This document shows positions 9,085 through 17,447 of a DNA stretch of 64,000 nucleotides, piece by piece. Position 1 is the stretch's first letter, and every line of letters begins with the position of its first letter. The notes below the pieces were generated by a model. It worked only from the letters and a program-made list of their open reading frames with translations. It made no database searches and was not told the origin of the DNA. Where the stretch lies: NCBI RefSeq assembly GCF_009193255.1, contig NZ_WACG01000003.1, positions 94,975-158,974 on the forward strand, given 5' to 3'. A program made the translations under genes and the position numbers. This DNA is from Arthrobacter koreensis (GTDB taxonomy: Bacteria; Actinomycetota; Actinomycetes; Actinomycetales; Micrococcaceae).

Positions 9085-10043
9085 GGCCGGTCGGCCACCA
9101 GTTCGACTTCGAACCCGTCCCCGTTTTCAAGGTAGGCAGCGTAGTGACCCGGTCCCCCGGCGTGCGGGTGCCGGTCCTGGAACATCAGTGTCCAGCCATG
9201 GCTGGCAGCACGGCGGACCAGCAGATCAACTTCCGCGGCCGTTCCGGCACCGAAGGCCAGGTGGTTCAGGCCCGGACGGCGGCGCTCGTGTTCGCCGGGA
9301 ACGACGTCGGGTCCCGCCTCGATGACGATATGTCCTCCGGTTCCCGTCCAGCTGGCGCCGGTTTTCCAGGAGTCCGTACGCACGAATCCGAGTCGTTCAA
9401 GCAGCCAGCCGATGCTGGTTTCGGCTCGGGGAAAGTCCCGCACCCAGATCTCCACGTGGTGCAGGCGTCCGGTCGGTACGGGCTCCGGCGCTGCCAGCGC
9501 CGACGACGCGTCGTCCGCACCGGTTCCAGTTCCGGAACCGGTGTCCGCGGCGCCGGGAAGCTGCCGCCCCTTCCACGGGACACCGGCGATCCCTGCGTCC
9601 ATGGCTTCGTTTGACAGCCGGTCCGCGTCCTTATTAATTTCCCGCGGTATCCACTGGTACTTCACACGGCGCGGGTCGACGACGGAGCGGGCTTTGCGGG
9701 CCAGTCGCTGCATGTCTTCGTGCTTGATCTTCCAGCGGCCGCTCATCTGCTCAACCACCAGCTTGGAGTCCATCTTGGCCAGGATCCAGGCGTCCGGGTC
9801 GATCTCATGTGCCAGTTCGAGGGCAGCGATTAATCCTGAATACTCGGCAACGTTGTTAGACGCAATGCCCAGGTACTCTGCTTTTTCCACCAGGATCTGG
9901 TTCGTTTCGGGATCACGCACCAGGGCACCGTAGCCGGCATGGCCGGGATTCCCGCGGGAGCCGCCGTCGGCCTCTACGATAAGGGTCCGCCGGGCACCCG
10001 CCGGTGCGGACACTGGCGTGTCCGAAGGGTCAAACAGGGTCAC
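9081..10043 (-). CDS. RNase HI-like domain fused to a VOC/glyoxalase-like domain
   Basis: A 320-residue two-domain protein. Residues ~18-155 form an RNase HI fold with the four acidic residues visible in EADGGSRGNPG, NNVAEYSGL, AKMDSKLV and DADRLSNEAM. This domain is expected to cut RNA in RNA-DNA hybrids. After a Gly/Thr/Ala-rich linker, residues ~192-318 read as a vicinal-oxygen-chelate domain (LHHVEIWVRDF, LNHLAFG, ENGDGFEVELV), whose first-strand His and last-strand Glu could bind metal. In mycobacteria the equivalent gene fuses RNase H to a phosphatase-like domain instead, so the VOC partner is unusual. The gene is the last of an operon after the NIF3-family and DUF164 genes. Confidence 0.88.
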   Translation of the reverse strand: MTLFDPSDTPVSAPAGARRTLIVEADGGSRGNPGHAGYGALVRDPETNQILVEKAEYLGIASNNVAEYSGLIAALELAHEIDPDAWILAKMDSKLVVEQMSGRWKIKHEDMQRLARKARSVVDPRRVKYQWIPREINKDADRLSNEAMDAGIAGVPWKGRQLPGAADTGSGTGTGADDASSALAAPEPVPTGRLHHVEIWVRDFPRAETSIGWLLERLGFVRTDSWKTGASWTGTGGHIVIEAGPDVVPGEHERRRPGLNHLAFGAGTAAEVDLLVRRAASHGWTLMFQDRHPHAGGPGHYAAYLENGDGFEVELVADRP

Positions 10044-10046
10044 CGC

Positions 10047-10787
10047 TTAGCTGCCCCACTCCGATGAACGGACCAGAATGCACCCGGAGTCCGGGCAGAA
10101 GACGATGTCGTCTTCGGCTGCCCTGCGGATATCCGCAAGGTCGCCGGGGCTCAGCTGCATGCCGGAGCCTTCGGAGGTGCCGTGGAACAGCCGGGCTGCG
10201 CCGATTCCGTGGCGGGCCAGGGTCCGTTCGTAGACGGCGAGCAGATCCGGGGCGAAGCGCCCCGCCAGCTCGGTGCGCTGGCGCTGGGTTTCTGCACGCT
10301 CGGCTTCGATTTCCGCCAGCTCGGCGTCGCGCTTTGCTTCCAGGTCCGCAAGCTCAGCCTCGGCGGACACGGCCTCGGCGCGCCGCTCCGCTTCGGTCCC
10401 CCGGACAGCTTCGAGCCGCTCCATGACTTCGAGTTCGGTGTCTTCCAGGTCCGACCGGCGGCGGCTGAGCGACTCGATCTCACTCTGCAGGGCGGTCAGT
10501 TCCTTTGAACCGCCGGATCCGCTGTCCAGGTGCTTCTGGTCCCGCTCCAGGCGGGCGGTTACGGAGGCAACGTCCGCTTCGGCGCGGGCAAGCTCACGCT
10601 CAATATCGGCGCTCTGGGTCGCGGCTGTACCGAGAGCGGAACGCGCGGCGGCGGCCTTGGCGGCAAGGGCCTTGAGGTCGGGGTTTTCGCGGACGCTGCG
10701 GGCCCGCGAATCCAGCTGCCTCATCTTGGAATCCAACGCCTGCAGGTCGAGCAGCCGAAGCTGTTCGGCCGGTGATGCTTTTGCCAC
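10047..10787 (-). CDS. DUF164 coiled-coil protein with degenerate zinc ribbon
   Basis: A 246-residue protein of the actinobacterial zinc-ribbon (Rv2229c-like) family. Residues ~1-180 are an uninterrupted, highly charged coiled coil, followed by a C-terminal ribbon. The GTG start at 10787 has GGAGG six nt upstream. In the usual family the ribbon carries two CxxC knuckles. Here the first is replaced by FHGTSEGSGM (no Cys) and the second is FCPDSGCILV, so only two Cys remain and tetrahedral zinc binding is unlikely. It sits between the NIF3-family gene and the RNase H gene, an order conserved with Rv2230c-Rv2229c-Rv2228c. Its function is unknown; a structural or adaptor role is an inference. Confidence 0.85.
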   Translation of the reverse strand: MAKASPAEQLRLLDLQALDSKMRQLDSRARSVRENPDLKALAAKAAAARSALGTAATQSADIERELARAEADVASVTARLERDQKHLDSGSGGSKELTALQSEIESLSRRRSDLEDTELEVMERLEAVRGTEAERRAEAVSAEAELADLEAKRDAELAEIEAERAETQRQRTELAGRFAPDLLAVYERTLARHGIGAARLFHGTSEGSGMQLSPGDLADIRRAAEDDIVFCPDSGCILVRSSEWGS

Positions 10788-10861
10788 CAAATACCTCCAC
10801 ATATTCCGCTTGCCTGACTGGTGCGGCTTTCCTAGCCTATGCCACTGGCAGGCGTGATTGC

Positions 10862-11782
10862 CTAGCCAGGAGTGAGGATAAAGTCCCACGGGTCGGTGTT
10901 GCGCGTACTGACCCGGGTCTCCACACTGAACCCCTGGTCCGCAAGCACATTCTCCAGGGCACCCGCAGCGGGGGTCAGCCACAGCCACTCGCTGCCAAAG
11001 TGGGAGACATCAATCAGGTAGGGCCGGCCGTTGACCGCAGCTTCACGGGCTTCCGAGGCAGGATGATGGCGCAGGTCCGCGGTCACGTAAACGTCTGCCT
11101 GTTGTTCCCGGACAGCGCCGAAGAGGCTGTCCCCCGCCCCGCCGCACACAGCGACGCGCCGCACGAGCCCCTGCGGGTCTCCGGCCACGCGCACCCCGCC
11201 GGCAACGGCCGGCATGATGCTGAAGACCAGCTCGGCAAATTCGGCCAGGGTGGCGACCTCCGGAAGGTTGCCCACCCTGCCGATGCCTTCTTCCGGAAGG
11301 CCGTTGGCTGCAGGGGCCAGCGGAACGGTGTCCTGCAGGCCGAACGCGTCGGCGAGGACGTCGGAGACACCCCCGACGGCGCTGTCACCGTTGGTATGGG
11401 CTGTCACCAGGGCGCAGCCGCCTTCGATCAGCCGGTGCACGGCATCTCCCTTGAAACCCGTGCCGGCTACCGAATGCACGGGCTTGAGCAGCAGGGGGTG
11501 GTGCGTAATGAGCAGGTCTGCCCCCCACTCCAGGGCTTCATCGATAACCTCGTGCGTGGGGTCCACCGCAAACAGGATCCGTTCCACGCTGCGCTCGGGG
11601 CGGCCGGCAACGATGCCTACAGCATCCCAGTCCTCTGCGAGGGACTCGGGCCAGAGTTCCTCGACAGCCAGGAGCACGTCGCCGAGCCGGGCCTGCGCCG
11701 CCTCCTGTCCGGATTCACTGCCGCCTGCCCCGGCCGGTTCTTCGGCGCTGTCCCGGGCGTCTGGATTGCTTGGGGTTTCCAT
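10862..11782 (-). CDS. NIF3-like dinuclear metal-centre protein
   Basis: A 306-residue member of the NIF3/YbgI (GTP cyclohydrolase I type 2-like) family, which forms toroidal hexamers with a two-metal site. Seen motifs include AEDWDAVGIVAGRP near the start, DLLITHHPLLLKP and ALVTAHTNGD (metal-binding His). The C-terminal DVYVTADLRHHPA and LIDVSHFGSE hold the remaining His ligands. A disordered, acidic ~30-residue N-terminus precedes the domain. It is probably the first gene of the operon with the DUF164 and RNase H genes. The biochemical role of the family is still unclear. Confidence 0.92.
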   Translation of the reverse strand: METPSNPDARDSAEEPAGAGGSESGQEAAQARLGDVLLAVEELWPESLAEDWDAVGIVAGRPERSVERILFAVDPTHEVIDEALEWGADLLITHHPLLLKPVHSVAGTGFKGDAVHRLIEGGCALVTAHTNGDSAVGGVSDVLADAFGLQDTVPLAPAANGLPEEGIGRVGNLPEVATLAEFAELVFSIMPAVAGGVRVAGDPQGLVRRVAVCGGAGDSLFGAVREQQADVYVTADLRHHPASEAREAAVNGRPYLIDVSHFGSEWLWLTPAAGALENVLADQGFSVETRVSTRNTDPWDFILTPG

Positions 11783-11905
11783 AGCAATAGTTCTACCGCA
11801 CCGGCACCGCTGCCGGGTAAGGGAACACGGTGCTCCCGCGGGGGCGCCGCGGCGGAGGATTGCGGGCAGGGAATCTTTGCAGCGCGCGGAGGCTTATACA
11901 TTGGC

Positions 11906-12430
11906 ATGAAGACCTATGTTCTCGGCGGAGGCTGCTTTTGGTGCCTCGACGCCATCTACCAGAAGACCCGCGGCGTGAGCAGCGTCGTTTCCGGCTACAC
12001 CGGCGGGTTTACAGCGCACCCGGACTATGAGAGCGTCTGCTCCGGCATCACCGGCCACGCCGAGGTTGTGGAAGTGACCTTTGACGAGGACGTTGTTCCC
12101 GCGGAGGTCATCCTGGACATGTTCTTCATCTCCCACGACCCGACCACCCTGAACCGCCAGGGCTACGACGTCGGCACGCAGTACCGTTCCTCGATGTTCT
12201 ACCGGACCGAAGAGGAACGCGAAGAGATGGAGAAGGCGCGGGACCGTGCCCAGGCACTGTGGAGCGACCCGATCGTGACCGAGATTACCCGGCTGCCCGT
12301 GTTCCACCGCGCGGAGGAGTACCACCAGGATTTCTATGCGAAGCACCCGGAGCAGGGCTATTGCCAGGTGATCATTAATCCCAAGCTTGCCAAGGCCCGG
12401 AAATATTACGCCGAATGGCTTGACAACTGA
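11906..12430 (+). CDS. msrA: Peptide-methionine (S)-S-oxide reductase MsrA
   Basis: A 174-residue MsrA that reduces the S-epimer of methionine sulfoxide, repairing oxidised proteins. The catalytic GGGCFWCLDAIY motif is at residues ~8-19, and the substrate-binding HRAEEYHQDFY is at the C-terminal side. A GYCQVIINPKL segment near the end supplies a candidate resolving Cys. The ATG at 11906 is used. GGAGG is 13 nt away, which is too far for a good Shine-Dalgarno, whereas TTATAC ends 6 nt upstream of the ATG, so a leaderless message is possible. It is divergent from the NIF3 operon and upstream of cysK. Confidence 0.95.
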   Translation: MKTYVLGGGCFWCLDAIYQKTRGVSSVVSGYTGGFTAHPDYESVCSGITGHAEVVEVTFDEDVVPAEVILDMFFISHDPTTLNRQGYDVGTQYRSSMFYRTEEEREEMEKARDRAQALWSDPIVTEITRLPVFHRAEEYHQDFYAKHPEQGYCQVIINPKLAKARKYYAEWLDN

Positions 12431-12443
12431 CCCTATGAATGCG

Positions 12444-12476
12444 TGCGGATACGCTTGAGGAAGAAAGCGTTCCGCA
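12444..12476 (+). other. Hairpin in the msrA-cysK intergenic region
   Basis: TGCGGATACGCTT (12444-12456) pairs with AAGCGTTCCGCA (12465-12476) with a single bulge and an 8-nt loop. There is no T tract, so it is more likely a cysK leader structure or operator than an intrinsic terminator. It ends 38 nt before the cysK ATG. Confidence 0.45.
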
Positions 12477-12514
12477 TCCGGTTCACAGGCTCCGACGAAC
12501 AGAGGACACACACC

Positions 12515-13450
12515 ATGGCACGAATTTACGACGACGTCACCCAGCTGGTCGGCGGCACCCCGCTGGTCCGCCTGAACCGCCTCACCGAGGGCCTGCCCGG
12601 CGACGTCGCAGTCAAGCTCGAGTTCTACAACCCCGCCAACTCGGTCAAGGACCGCATTGGCGTGGCAATCGTCGATGCTGCCGAGAAGGCCGGCGCGCTG
12701 CGGCCGGGCGGCACGATCGTCGAAGGCACCTCGGGTAACACGGGGATCGCCCTTGCCATGGTGGGCGCTGCCCGCGGCTACAAGGTCATCCTGACCATGC
12801 CGGAAACCATGTCCACCGAGCGCCGGGTCATGCTGCGCGCCTTCGGTGCGGAGATTGTCCTGACCCCCGGAGCGGACGGCATGCGCGGTGCCGTGGAAAA
12901 GGCCAAGGAAATCGTGGCCACCACGGACAACGCCATCTGGGCACAGCAGTTCGCCAACGCAGCAAACGCGCAGATCCACCGCACCACCACGGCCGAGGAG
13001 ATCTGGGCCGATACCGACGGCAAGGTGGACATCTTCGTGGCCGGCGTGGGCACCGGCGGCACCGTGACCGGTGTTGGCCAGGTCCTCAAGGAGCGCAAGC
13101 CGGGCGTGCAGATCGTGGCGGTCGAGCCGAAGGACTCCGCCATCCTTAACGGAGGCTCCCCCGGACCGCACAAGATCCAGGGCATCGGCGCCAACTTCAT
13201 CCCTGAGATCCTGGACACTGAGATCTACGATGAGGTCTTTGATGCCTCCATCGAGGACTCTGTTGCCACTGCGCGTGCGCTGGGCACCAAGGAGGGAATC
13301 CTGGGAGGCATTTCCTCCGGTGCCATTGTCTGGGCGGCCCTTGAGCTCGCCAAGCGCCCGGAAAACGCCGGTAAGCTGATCGTGGCCGTTGTCTGTGACT
13401 TCGGAGAACGCTACATCTCCACCGTTCTCTACGACGACATCCGCGGCTAG
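12515..13450 (+). CDS. cysK: Cysteine synthase A (O-acetylserine sulfhydrylase)
   Basis: A 311-residue PLP enzyme that makes L-cysteine from O-acetylserine and sulfide. The PLP Lys is in [11 protein letters not shown]. The phosphate/substrate loop is [13 protein letters not shown], then [10 protein letters not shown], and the glycine-rich cofactor loop is [16 protein letters not shown] at 12515 is preceded by AGAGGA at 8 nt, and homology starts at [16 protein letters not shown]. cysE follows 46 nt later on the same strand, so the last two steps of cysteine synthesis are paired. The last residues do not end in the usual C-terminal Ile peptide of the CysE partner; that Ile is on CysE itself. 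Confidence 0.96.
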   Translation: MARIYDDVTQLVGGTPLVRLNRLTEGLPGDVAVKLEFYNPANSVKDRIGVAIVDAAEKAGALRPGGTIVEGTSGNTGIALAMVGAARGYKVILTMPETMSTERRVMLRAFGAEIVLTPGADGMRGAVEKAKEIVATTDNAIWAQQFANAANAQIHRTTTAEEIWADTDGKVDIFVAGVGTGGTVTGVGQVLKERKPGVQIVAVEPKDSAILNGGSPGPHKIQGIGANFIPEILDTEIYDEVFDASIEDSVATARALGTKEGILGGISSGAIVWAALELAKRPENAGKLIVAVVCDFGERYISTVLYDDIRG

Positions 13451-13496
13451 CCAGCCCCGCCTGCGACGGCGGGTACCCCAAAGCAGAAAGTCACCC

Positions 13497-14081
13497 GTGA
13501 GTTTCCTGTCCCGCCTTCGCGAAGACCTCACCGCCGCCGCGTCCCATGACCCGGCGGCGCGCGGTTCCCTCGAGAACCTCATTGTCTACTCCGGACTGCA
13601 CGCCATCTGGATCCACCGCCTGACCCACCGGATGTGGGCCAACCCGGCACTGCGTTTCCCGGCACGCGCACTCTCGCAGTTCGCGCGTTTCGCCACGGGC
13701 ATCGAGATCCATCCGGGCGCCACCATCGGCCGGCGCTTCTTCATCGACCACGGCATGGGAGTGGTCATCGGGGAGACAGCGGAAATCGGCGACGACGTCA
13801 TGCTCTACCACGGGGTGACCCTCGGCGGACGGTCCCTGGCCAGGGTGAAGCGGCACCCCACCCTGTGCAACGGCGTTGTCGTCGGCGCCGGCGCGAAGAT
13901 CCTGGGGCCGGTAACCATCGGCGCCAACAGCGCGGTGGGTGCCAACGCCGTCGTGGTCAAGGACGCGCCTGCGGACTCGATCATCACCGGTATTCCCGCG
14001 ACGTGGCGGCACCGTGACGCCAAGATGAACCAGCCTGCCGTTGACCCGGCGGAGTACGTGGATCCGGCGATCTACATCTAG
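13497..14081 (+). CDS. cysE: Serine O-acetyltransferase
   Basis: A 194-residue short-type serine acetyltransferase (acetyl-CoA + L-serine to O-acetylserine). An N-terminal helical region ([21 protein letters not shown]) is followed by a left-handed beta-helix of hexapeptide repeats from about residue 75. The active-site block is [20 protein letters not shown], and HGVTLGG contains the second catalytic His. The protein ends DPAIYI. The C-terminal Ile fits insertion into the CysK active site to form the cysteine synthase complex. The GTG start at 13497 has a modest Shine-Dalgarno (AGAAAG). A terminator follows. Confidence 0.96.
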   Translation: MSFLSRLREDLTAAASHDPAARGSLENLIVYSGLHAIWIHRLTHRMWANPALRFPARALSQFARFATGIEIHPGATIGRRFFIDHGMGVVIGETAEIGDDVMLYHGVTLGGRSLARVKRHPTLCNGVVVGAGAKILGPVTIGANSAVGANAVVVKDAPADSIITGIPATWRHRDAKMNQPAVDPAEYVDPAIYI

Positions 14082-14092
14082 CTACAAAAGCG

Positions 14093-14130
14093 AAAAGTCC
14101 GGCTGCCCCCTTTGGGGCAGCCGGACTTTT
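14093..14130. terminator. Bidirectional terminator between cysE and gnd
   Basis: A 17-bp stem (AAAAGTCCGGCTGCCCC and its complement) with a 4-nt loop and A/T tails on both sides. Confidence 0.9.
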
Positions 14131-14143
14131 GCGTGCCGGAGGA

Positions 14144-15580
14144 CTAGTGGGTGTCCACGGCTTCGATTTCGGAATGATCCCCGCTCCACAGCGTGTGGAA
14201 GGTACCTTCGGCATCCACGCGGCTGTAGGTGTGCGCGCCAAACAGGTCGCGCAGGCCCTGGGTCAGGGCGGCAGGCAGGCGCTTGCGGCGCAGGCCGTCG
14301 TAGTAGGCCAGGGAGGACGAGAAGACCGGAACCGGGATGCCCAGCTGAACAGCCACGGACACCACCCGGCGCCAGGCCGGAAGAGCCTGGGCGATGGACT
14401 CGGCGAACGCCGGGGCGAGCAGGAGGTTGGCCGGAGCCTTGCCGTCCGCATATGCCTTCATGATGTCATCGAGCAGCTCCGCGCGGATGATGCAGCCGGC
14501 ACGCCAGAGCGAGGCGATCTCATCCAGCTTCAGGTCCCACCCGTAGGTCTTCGCCGCCCCGGTAAGCATGTCCAGGCCCTGGGCGTAGCTGACCAGCTTG
14601 GAGGCGTACAGCGCCTGCCGCACGTCTTCCACGAAGGTCTCGGGAAGCTCGACGGCGGCTTCCTCGCCGGCAAGGACTCCCTGTGCTTCCTCGCGCTGTC
14701 CGCGCTGCGATGACAGTGCGCGGGCGAACACGGATTCCGCGATGGCAGAGACCGGGGAACCCAGGTCCAGGCCGGAGACAACCGTCCAGCGGCCCGTGCC
14801 CTTCTGGCCCGCGGAATCCACGACGACGTCAACGAACGGCTTGCCGGTCTTCGCGTCGGTGTGGGCGAGGACTTCGGCCGTGATTTCGATCAGGAAGGAG
14901 CTGAGCTGGCCCTTGTTCCATTCAGTGAAGATTTCTGCCTGCTCGGCGGGCTCGATGCCCGCAGCCGAGCGCAGCAGGTCGTAGGCTTCGCCGATGACCT
15001 GCATGTCCGCATATTCGATGCCGTTGTGGACCATCTTCACGAAGTGCCCGGCACCGTCTGTACCCACCCAGGTGCAGCACGGCTCGCCGTTGTATTTCGC
15101 TGAAATCTTCTCCAGCATCGGACCCAGCGAGTCGTAGGACTCCCGGGACCCGCCGGGCATGATGGACGGGCCCAGCAGCGCACCCTCTTCGCCGCCGGAC
15201 ACGCCGACGCCCACGAAGTGGAGGTCCTTCTCAGCGAGGGCTGCCTCTCGGCGCCGGGTGTCCTCGTAGTGGGAGTTGCCGGCGTCGATCACGATGTCGC
15301 CCGGTTCCAGCAGCGGAACCAGCTGGTCGATGACGGAGTCCACCGGGCCTCCGGCCTTGACCATGATCAGGACGCGGCGCGGCTTCTCCAGGGAGTCCAC
15401 CAGTTCCTGCAGCGACTCCGTGCGGATGAAGTCGCCTTCGTCTCCGTGCGCCTCAAGGAGGGCGTCGGTCTTTTCGATCGAGCGGTTGTGCAGGGCAACT
15501 GTGTAGCCGTTCCGGGCCAGGTTGCGGGCGAGGTTGGCCCCCATCACGGCCAGGCCGGTCACACCGATTTGTGCGCTCAA
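14144..15580 (-). CDS. gnd: 6-phosphogluconate dehydrogenase (decarboxylating)
   Basis: A 478-residue enzyme of the oxidative pentose-phosphate pathway: 6-phosphogluconate + NADP+ to ribulose-5-phosphate + CO2 + NADPH. The N-terminal Rossmann motif is GVTGLAVMGANLARNLA. Substrate-site segments are GVGVSGGEEGALLGPSIMPGG and GAGHFVKMVHNGIEY, the latter with the catalytic Lys. The C-terminal all-helical domain is full length. A TTG at 15580 is preferred because GGAGTG lies just upstream; a GTG six nt earlier (15586) is the alternative. The NADP preference is by family and was not verified. The 160 nt upstream show no other gene. Confidence 0.96.
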   Translation of the reverse strand: MSAQIGVTGLAVMGANLARNLARNGYTVALHNRSIEKTDALLEAHGDEGDFIRTESLQELVDSLEKPRRVLIMVKAGGPVDSVIDQLVPLLEPGDIVIDAGNSHYEDTRRREAALAEKDLHFVGVGVSGGEEGALLGPSIMPGGSRESYDSLGPMLEKISAKYNGEPCCTWVGTDGAGHFVKMVHNGIEYADMQVIGEAYDLLRSAAGIEPAEQAEIFTEWNKGQLSSFLIEITAEVLAHTDAKTGKPFVDVVVDSAGQKGTGRWTVVSGLDLGSPVSAIAESVFARALSSQRGQREEAQGVLAGEEAAVELPETFVEDVRQALYASKLVSYAQGLDMLTGAAKTYGWDLKLDEIASLWRAGCIIRAELLDDIMKAYADGKAPANLLLAPAFAESIAQALPAWRRVVSVAVQLGIPVPVFSSSLAYYDGLRRKRLPAALTQGLRDLFGAHTYSRVDAEGTFHTLWSGDHSEIEAVDTH

Positions 15581-15752
15581 GTTCACTCCAAGGATTCTTC
15601 AGGTGCCGCTGACTGCAGCACGGACTCGGCGCGGAAATACGCCGTCTTCAGCCTCCAGCCTATTCTTCCGGCGGACCTGCCGCCACATGGCTCGTCGCGG
15701 ACGTCCGGAAGCCGGAGCTGCCGGGCGTTCCCGGCACGCCCGGCCGTTGCCC

Positions 15753-17189
15753 CTACACGCCTTCGACGGCGCTGATCCGGCCGGAACGGACTGCCTCCGC
15801 GAAGGACTGGTAGTCGGCGTCATTCTGGTCCGCGTACCGCCGGCAGAATTCGGATGCGGCCTTGTCGAACTTCGTGCCGCGGCCAAGATAGGCCGCCAGG
15901 GCCACCGGATCCCCCGTCCGTGCATGCGCCCGCGCCAGGGTCCAGCCGCACAAGTGCGCGTAGAACTCCATGCCGGCCGGCCGCATTGCTTCCACCTCTG
16001 CGCTCCCCTTCATGTCCCGCAGCTGCCGCCAGTACATGTACCTGTTGGCCTGCACTCCCCTGGTCCAGCCCAGGAAGGGGTCACTCGCCGCCTGCATGCT
16101 GCGCTGGCCCTGGACAACCCGTTCGCCCGGCTGCCGGTACTCACTGGCGGGCAGGTGGTCCTCCAGCACGGACCGCGTTGCCTCCTTGACCTGCAGGAAC
16201 AACGGGTCCCCGGAGTCACGTCCCTGCAGCAGGACGATGAATGAACGGGTTCCAACGCTGCCCACGCCCACCACCTTGCGCGCAGCGTCCACTATTTCGA
16301 ATCTCTCCAGCAGGTGCCGCCGATCGTCCTGGAGCGTCTGCCGGCATGACGTGAACTGGTCGTTGACGGCACGCCGGAGCTCCGACGCCGACATACCGAA
16401 CGACGCATGTGCCTCCCGGGCCGGAATCACGATGGGCGGCCGGCTGGCTATCCGGTACTTGCCGTCTACCAGCTCCGCCAGCTTGGACAGTGCCTGCAGG
16501 CTGTCCCTCGAGCGCGCCTTGAGGACGGTTTTCTCCGCGGCCAGCCCGGCCCGCCGGGCAGCTTTCTTCCGGTCCCGTCCCTTACCGGTTCCGGCTGCGA
16601 GGCGGATGGCCCGGAGTACGTCTTCTTCCTCCAACCGCGCATACCAGATCTGGAGGACGCCCATTGAGGCGAACCGGAGCATCGCTTCGCGGTAGGAGCG
16701 GACGGCGGCCTCCGTCACCTTCTGTGCCTTCTCCGGGCTGAAGAGGTTGTTCCTGGCTGCGACCGTGAAGCTCGCTCCCATCCGCAGCACGTCGTATTCG
16801 AACGGCCCCGGCAGGGTCTCGTCGAAATCGTTGAGGTCGAAGAGCATGCGCCGCTCGGGTGAAGCGAACAGGCCGAAATTGGATAGGTGGGCGTCCCCGC
16901 AGAGCTGGACATTCAGTCCGCTCCTCGGGATGTCCCGAAGGTCGGCTGCCATGATCTTGGCCGCACCGCGGTAGAACGCAAGCGGCGAGGCGAGCATGCG
17001 TCCGTGCCGCACGGGAACCAGGTCCGGCTCCCGAGTGAGGTTCTGCTCCTCCAGGAGCGCCACCGGATCCGGCCTGCGGGCGGCGGGTTCCCAGGCGGCG
17101 TGCAGGGACCGGGGCGTCTTCTCCCGGCGGGACCTGCCCCTCTCAGTGCGCGTCGACACGCTCGAATGGCTGATCCTGGTTCGAACCAT
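15753..17189 (-). CDS. DUF2252 family protein (kinase-like fold, function unknown)
   Basis: A 478-residue cytoplasmic protein of the DUF2252 family. Recognisable blocks are RHGRMLASPLAFYRGAA, LNVQLCGDAHLSNFG (a kinase-like HGDxHxxN-type motif), LFDLNDFDETLPGPFEYD (the following Asp motif), and later GVGSVGTRSFIVLLQG and LHGWTLARAHART-like CGWTLARAHAR. These resemble aminoglycoside-phosphotransferase/protein-kinase-like folds, so nucleotide-dependent phosphotransfer is plausible but unproven. The ATG at 17189 has GGAGGT nine nt upstream. The N-terminal ~40 residues are Arg/Ser-rich. It is divergent from the antiporter gene. The 258-nt gap between them presumably holds both promoters. Confidence 0.88.
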   Translation of the reverse strand: MVRTRISHSSVSTRTERGRSRREKTPRSLHAAWEPAARRPDPVALLEEQNLTREPDLVPVRHGRMLASPLAFYRGAAKIMAADLRDIPRSGLNVQLCGDAHLSNFGLFASPERRMLFDLNDFDETLPGPFEYDVLRMGASFTVAARNNLFSPEKAQKVTEAAVRSYREAMLRFASMGVLQIWYARLEEEDVLRAIRLAAGTGKGRDRKKAARRAGLAAEKTVLKARSRDSLQALSKLAELVDGKYRIASRPPIVIPAREAHASFGMSASELRRAVNDQFTSCRQTLQDDRRHLLERFEIVDAARKVVGVGSVGTRSFIVLLQGRDSGDPLFLQVKEATRSVLEDHLPASEYRQPGERVVQGQRSMQAASDPFLGWTRGVQANRYMYWRQLRDMKGSAEVEAMRPAGMEFYAHLCGWTLARAHARTGDPVALAAYLGRGTKFDKAASEFCRRYADQNDADYQSFAEAVRSGRISAVEGV

Positions 17190-17447
17190 GGCCGGCGACC
17201 TCCCGCCGCTTCGTGCTGTCCCGGGTATCAGCCCGGGCTCTGCCGCACCGCGGACTGCACCCACAGGATAGCGGGCTGCACCCGGCGGCGGGAGGCCCCC
17301 CGCCGCAATCCATGCGGCAGGAAGAACCTGCAGCGCTGCCTGCCGGGCCGGCGAACCCTGTACTGGAAGGGCGGGTTCTCGTACGTTGGTGCAAGGACGC
17401 TCACCGTGCCCGGCCCGCGGAATAACCGCCGGCACTGGAGGAACAGC

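Noticed and set aside
10772..11905. Long in-frame extension upstream of msrA
   Set aside because: It runs antisense to the NIF3-like gene; MsrA homology begins only at the ATG at 11906.
11894..13582. 562-codon frame on the minus strand
   Set aside because: Antisense shadow of msrA and cysK with no recognisable domain; GC-rich codon bias makes such shadows common.
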